A stretch of 64,000 nucleotides of DNA. Source: an uncultured Bacteroides sp. GTDB taxonomy: Bacteria > Bacteroidota > Bacteroidia > Bacteroidales > Bacteroidaceae. The DNA is taken from positions 62,001 to 126,000 of the forward strand of contig CASENM010000045.1 of the NCBI GenBank assembly GCA_949289295.1, in the 5' to 3' direction. Position numbers and translations under genes: made by a program. The notes beneath the pieces were generated by a model. That model ran no database searches. It was given only the letters and a program-made list of their open reading frames with translations, and was not told where the DNA came from. Numbering within the stretch: position 1 is the stretch's first letter; every line of letters begins with the position of its first letter. Of this stretch, positions 62,373 through 64,000 are shown one piece after another.

Positions 62373-64000
62373 ATGAAAGAATTTCTTAGAAGTACACTTG
62401 CTACGATTGTCGGTGTTCTGGTTTGTGGGGTTTTGTTCGCAATTGTCGGCGTCACTGTGTTGGCCGGAATGTTGGCGACCTCTTCCACCGAAACGATAGT
62501 GAAGAATAATTCTGTATTCGTACTTGATTTGAAAGGGGTAGTGACAGAACGTTATCAGCCGACGCCGTTCGACCAGTTGTTTTCCGACGCAGTTTCTTCC
62601 CGTCACGGCTTGGATGATATCCTGAACTCTATCCGCAAGGCGAAAGAAAGCGACAAGATAAAGGGTATCTATTTGAATGCGGGTGCATTGATGTGCTCGA
62701 GTGCTTCGTTGCAGGAAATACGTGATGCCCTGAACGATTTCAAGGAGAGCGGAAAATTTGTGGTTGCATACGGTGATGCATATACTCAGGGAAGCTATTA
62801 CTTGGCCAGTGTGGCCGACAAGGTAATTGTAAATCCTGCGGGAAGTCTTTCCTGGCATGGACTGGCGGCAGAGAGCATGTTCTATAAAGACCTTTTGGAA
62901 AAGGTCGGCGTGAAGATGCAGGTGTTCCGTGTGGGTACCTATAAATCGGCAGTAGAACCTTTCATCGGTACGGAGATGAGTCCTGCGAATCGGGAACAGA
63001 CTTTGGCTTTCGTCAATTCCATTTGGGAGGAGATGGTGGCCGGTGTAGCGGAATCACGGGAGATAAGTGTGGATTCGCTTGATTTGCTTGCTGACCGGAA
63101 TATGGATTTCCAGCCGGCTGAGGCTTATGTGGAGTGTGGGCTGGCAGATACCTTGATGTATAAGGACGAGGTGCTGGCTTACCTCAAGTCGTTGACGGAA
63201 ACCGATGAAGACGAACGTCTGGCTACTTTGACGCTTGATGAAATGATTAATGTGTCGGCCAACAAGCCGAAAAACAAGAGTGGGAATATTATTGCCGTAT
63301 ATTATGCATATGGGGAGATTGACAACAATATGTCTGCCTCTTATGATGAGGAAGGAATCAACTCGGAAAAAGTAATCAAGGACCTCCGTGACCTGCGTGA
63401 GGATGATCATGTGAAAGCGGTGGTGCTTCGTGTGAATTCTCCGGGCGGCAGTGCTTACGGTTCCGAACAGATTTGGCGGGAGGTCTCTTTGCTGAAAGAA
63501 GAGAAGCCTGTCGTTGTTTCGATGGGCGACTATGCCGCATCGGGAGGGTATTATATTTCTTGTGCGGCTACGAAGATTATGGCGGAACCTACCACGCTGA
63601 CCGGTTCCATCGGTATCTTCGGACTGATTCCGGATGCCTCGGAACTGCTTACGGACAAGCTCGGCCTGCATTTCGACGGGGTGAAGACCAACAAACTGGC
63701 CGATATCGGGAGTATGGGGCGTCCGCTGAATGAGGAAGAGGGCACTTTAATACAGAATATGGTGAATCAGGGATATGAACTTTTCACGAAGCGGTGTGCT
63801 GACGGACGCGGAATGACAGTAGATTCCATCAAGAAAATTGCGGAGGGACGTGTATGGACAGGAGTGATGGCCAAGGAGCTGAATCTGGTGGATGAACTGG
63901 GAGGAATTGACGATGCCGTTGAGCTGGCTGCGGAGTTGAGTGAGACAGAGGAGTATAATTTGGTGAGCTATCCCGGGAAAGAGGATTTTTTTACCAGCCT
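62373..64000 (+). CDS. sppA: Signal peptide peptidase SppA, 67K type (3' end outside window)
   Basis: At least 542 codons; cut off by the window edge. One N-terminal transmembrane helix (TIVGVLVCGVLFAIVGVTVL), then tandem N and C domains. The catalytic pair is visible: lysine Lys191 in GTYKSAVEPF (first half) and serine Ser390 in GDYAASGGYYIS (second half), the arrangement of the long SppA class. It degrades cleaved signal peptides in the inner membrane. The N-half segment GSYYLASVADKVIVNP is also characteristic. Start ATG 62373. Confidence 0.95.
   Translation, partial: MKEFLRSTLATIVGVLVCGVLFAIVGVTVLAGMLATSSTETIVKNNSVFVLDLKGVVTERYQPTPFDQLFSDAVSSRHGLDDILNSIRKAKESDKIKGIYLNAGALMCSSASLQEIRDALNDFKESGKFVVAYGDAYTQGSYYLASVADKVIVNPAGSLSWHGLAAESMFYKDLLEKVGVKMQVFRVGTYKSAVEPFIGTEMSPANREQTLAFVNSIWEEMVAGVAESREISVDSLDLLADRNMDFQPAEAYVECGLADTLMYKDEVLAYLKSLTETDEDERLATLTLDEMINVSANKPKNKSGNIIAVYYAYGEIDNNMSASYDEEGINSEKVIKDLRDLREDDHVKAVVLRVNSPGGSAYGSEQIWREVSLLKEEKPVVVSMGDYAASGGYYISCAATKIMAEPTTLTGSIGIFGLIPDASELLTDKLGLHFDGVKTNKLADIGSMGRPLNEEEGTLIQNMVNQGYELFTKRCADGRGMTVDSIKKIAEGRVWTGVMAKELNLVDELGGIDDAVELAAELSETEEYNLVSYPGKEDFFTS

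Noticed and set aside
1-64000. CRISPR array
   Set aside because: No regularly spaced direct repeats were found; the short repeats seen are palindromic and isolated.

Overview
The window is chromosomal DNA of a gut-type Bacteroidales bacterium, most likely Bacteroides or Phocaeicola. The evidence is the repeated promoter box TAnnTTTG (with TTTG about 20 bases upstream), many lipoproteins of the fimbrillin type, a fused gamma-alpha 2-oxoacid:ferredoxin oxidoreductase, ATP-type PEP carboxykinase, paired ptb/buk, a SIS-only KdsD, DUF4491 and DUF6242-type proteins, and tRNA genes without an encoded CCA. I cannot name a species from the sequence alone.

Layout. Bases 1-24,100 are mostly core genes: the end of rpsO, tRNA-Arg, korAB, a PNGase F-like lipoprotein after upp, pckA, a lipoprotein nitroreductase, a LOG-kdsD pair, an M16 peptidase, a short AraC-type regulator, argS-rnhA, an LTA-synthase-like membrane enzyme, tatA-tatC, murI, and a cell-envelope operon on the minus strand (DUF6242-like lipoprotein, uppS, bamA, two OmpH/Skp chaperones). 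Bases 24,200-44,150 are an accessory surface region: a tyrosine recombinase, a fimbrillin fused to a degenerate PI-PLC-like domain, a 1,501-residue repeat adhesin, alkaline phosphatase, an AraC / ECF S-component / GH3 operon, and a three-gene unit of a zinc-metalloprotease lipoprotein with two paralogous fimbrillin-like lipoproteins. Bases 44,200-64,000 return to core genes: tRNA-Leu and tRNA-Gly, SRPBCC-argH, pyrE, prmC-recX-comF, ribD, a Nudix / TPR / outer-membrane-barrel operon, Lrp plus DUF4491, ptb-buk, a glutamine-amidotransferase/dipeptidase fusion, glutaminyl cyclase, sufE and a truncated sppA.

How genes work together. KorAB, PEPCK and Ptb-Buk fit anaerobic carbon and amino-acid metabolism: 2-oxoacids to acyl-CoA with reduced ferredoxin, C3/C4 interconversion, and acyl-CoA to acid with ATP. 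UppS, BamA, Skp, MurI, TatAC and SppA serve envelope building and quality control. The accessory region looks devoted to surface attachment and processing of host or food polymers. Its base composition is mosaic: one domain of the fimbrillin gene is near 30% GC by hand count beside flanks near 60%, which points to domain exchange.

The best candidate for something little described is the fimbrillin / pseudo-PI-PLC protein with its large partner adhesin beside a recombinase. Second is the metzincin lipoprotein followed by two fimbrillin-like proteins with sulfatase-modifying-factor-like C-termini. Promoters, terminators and starts were read by eye; family names come from motif recognition without database searches.
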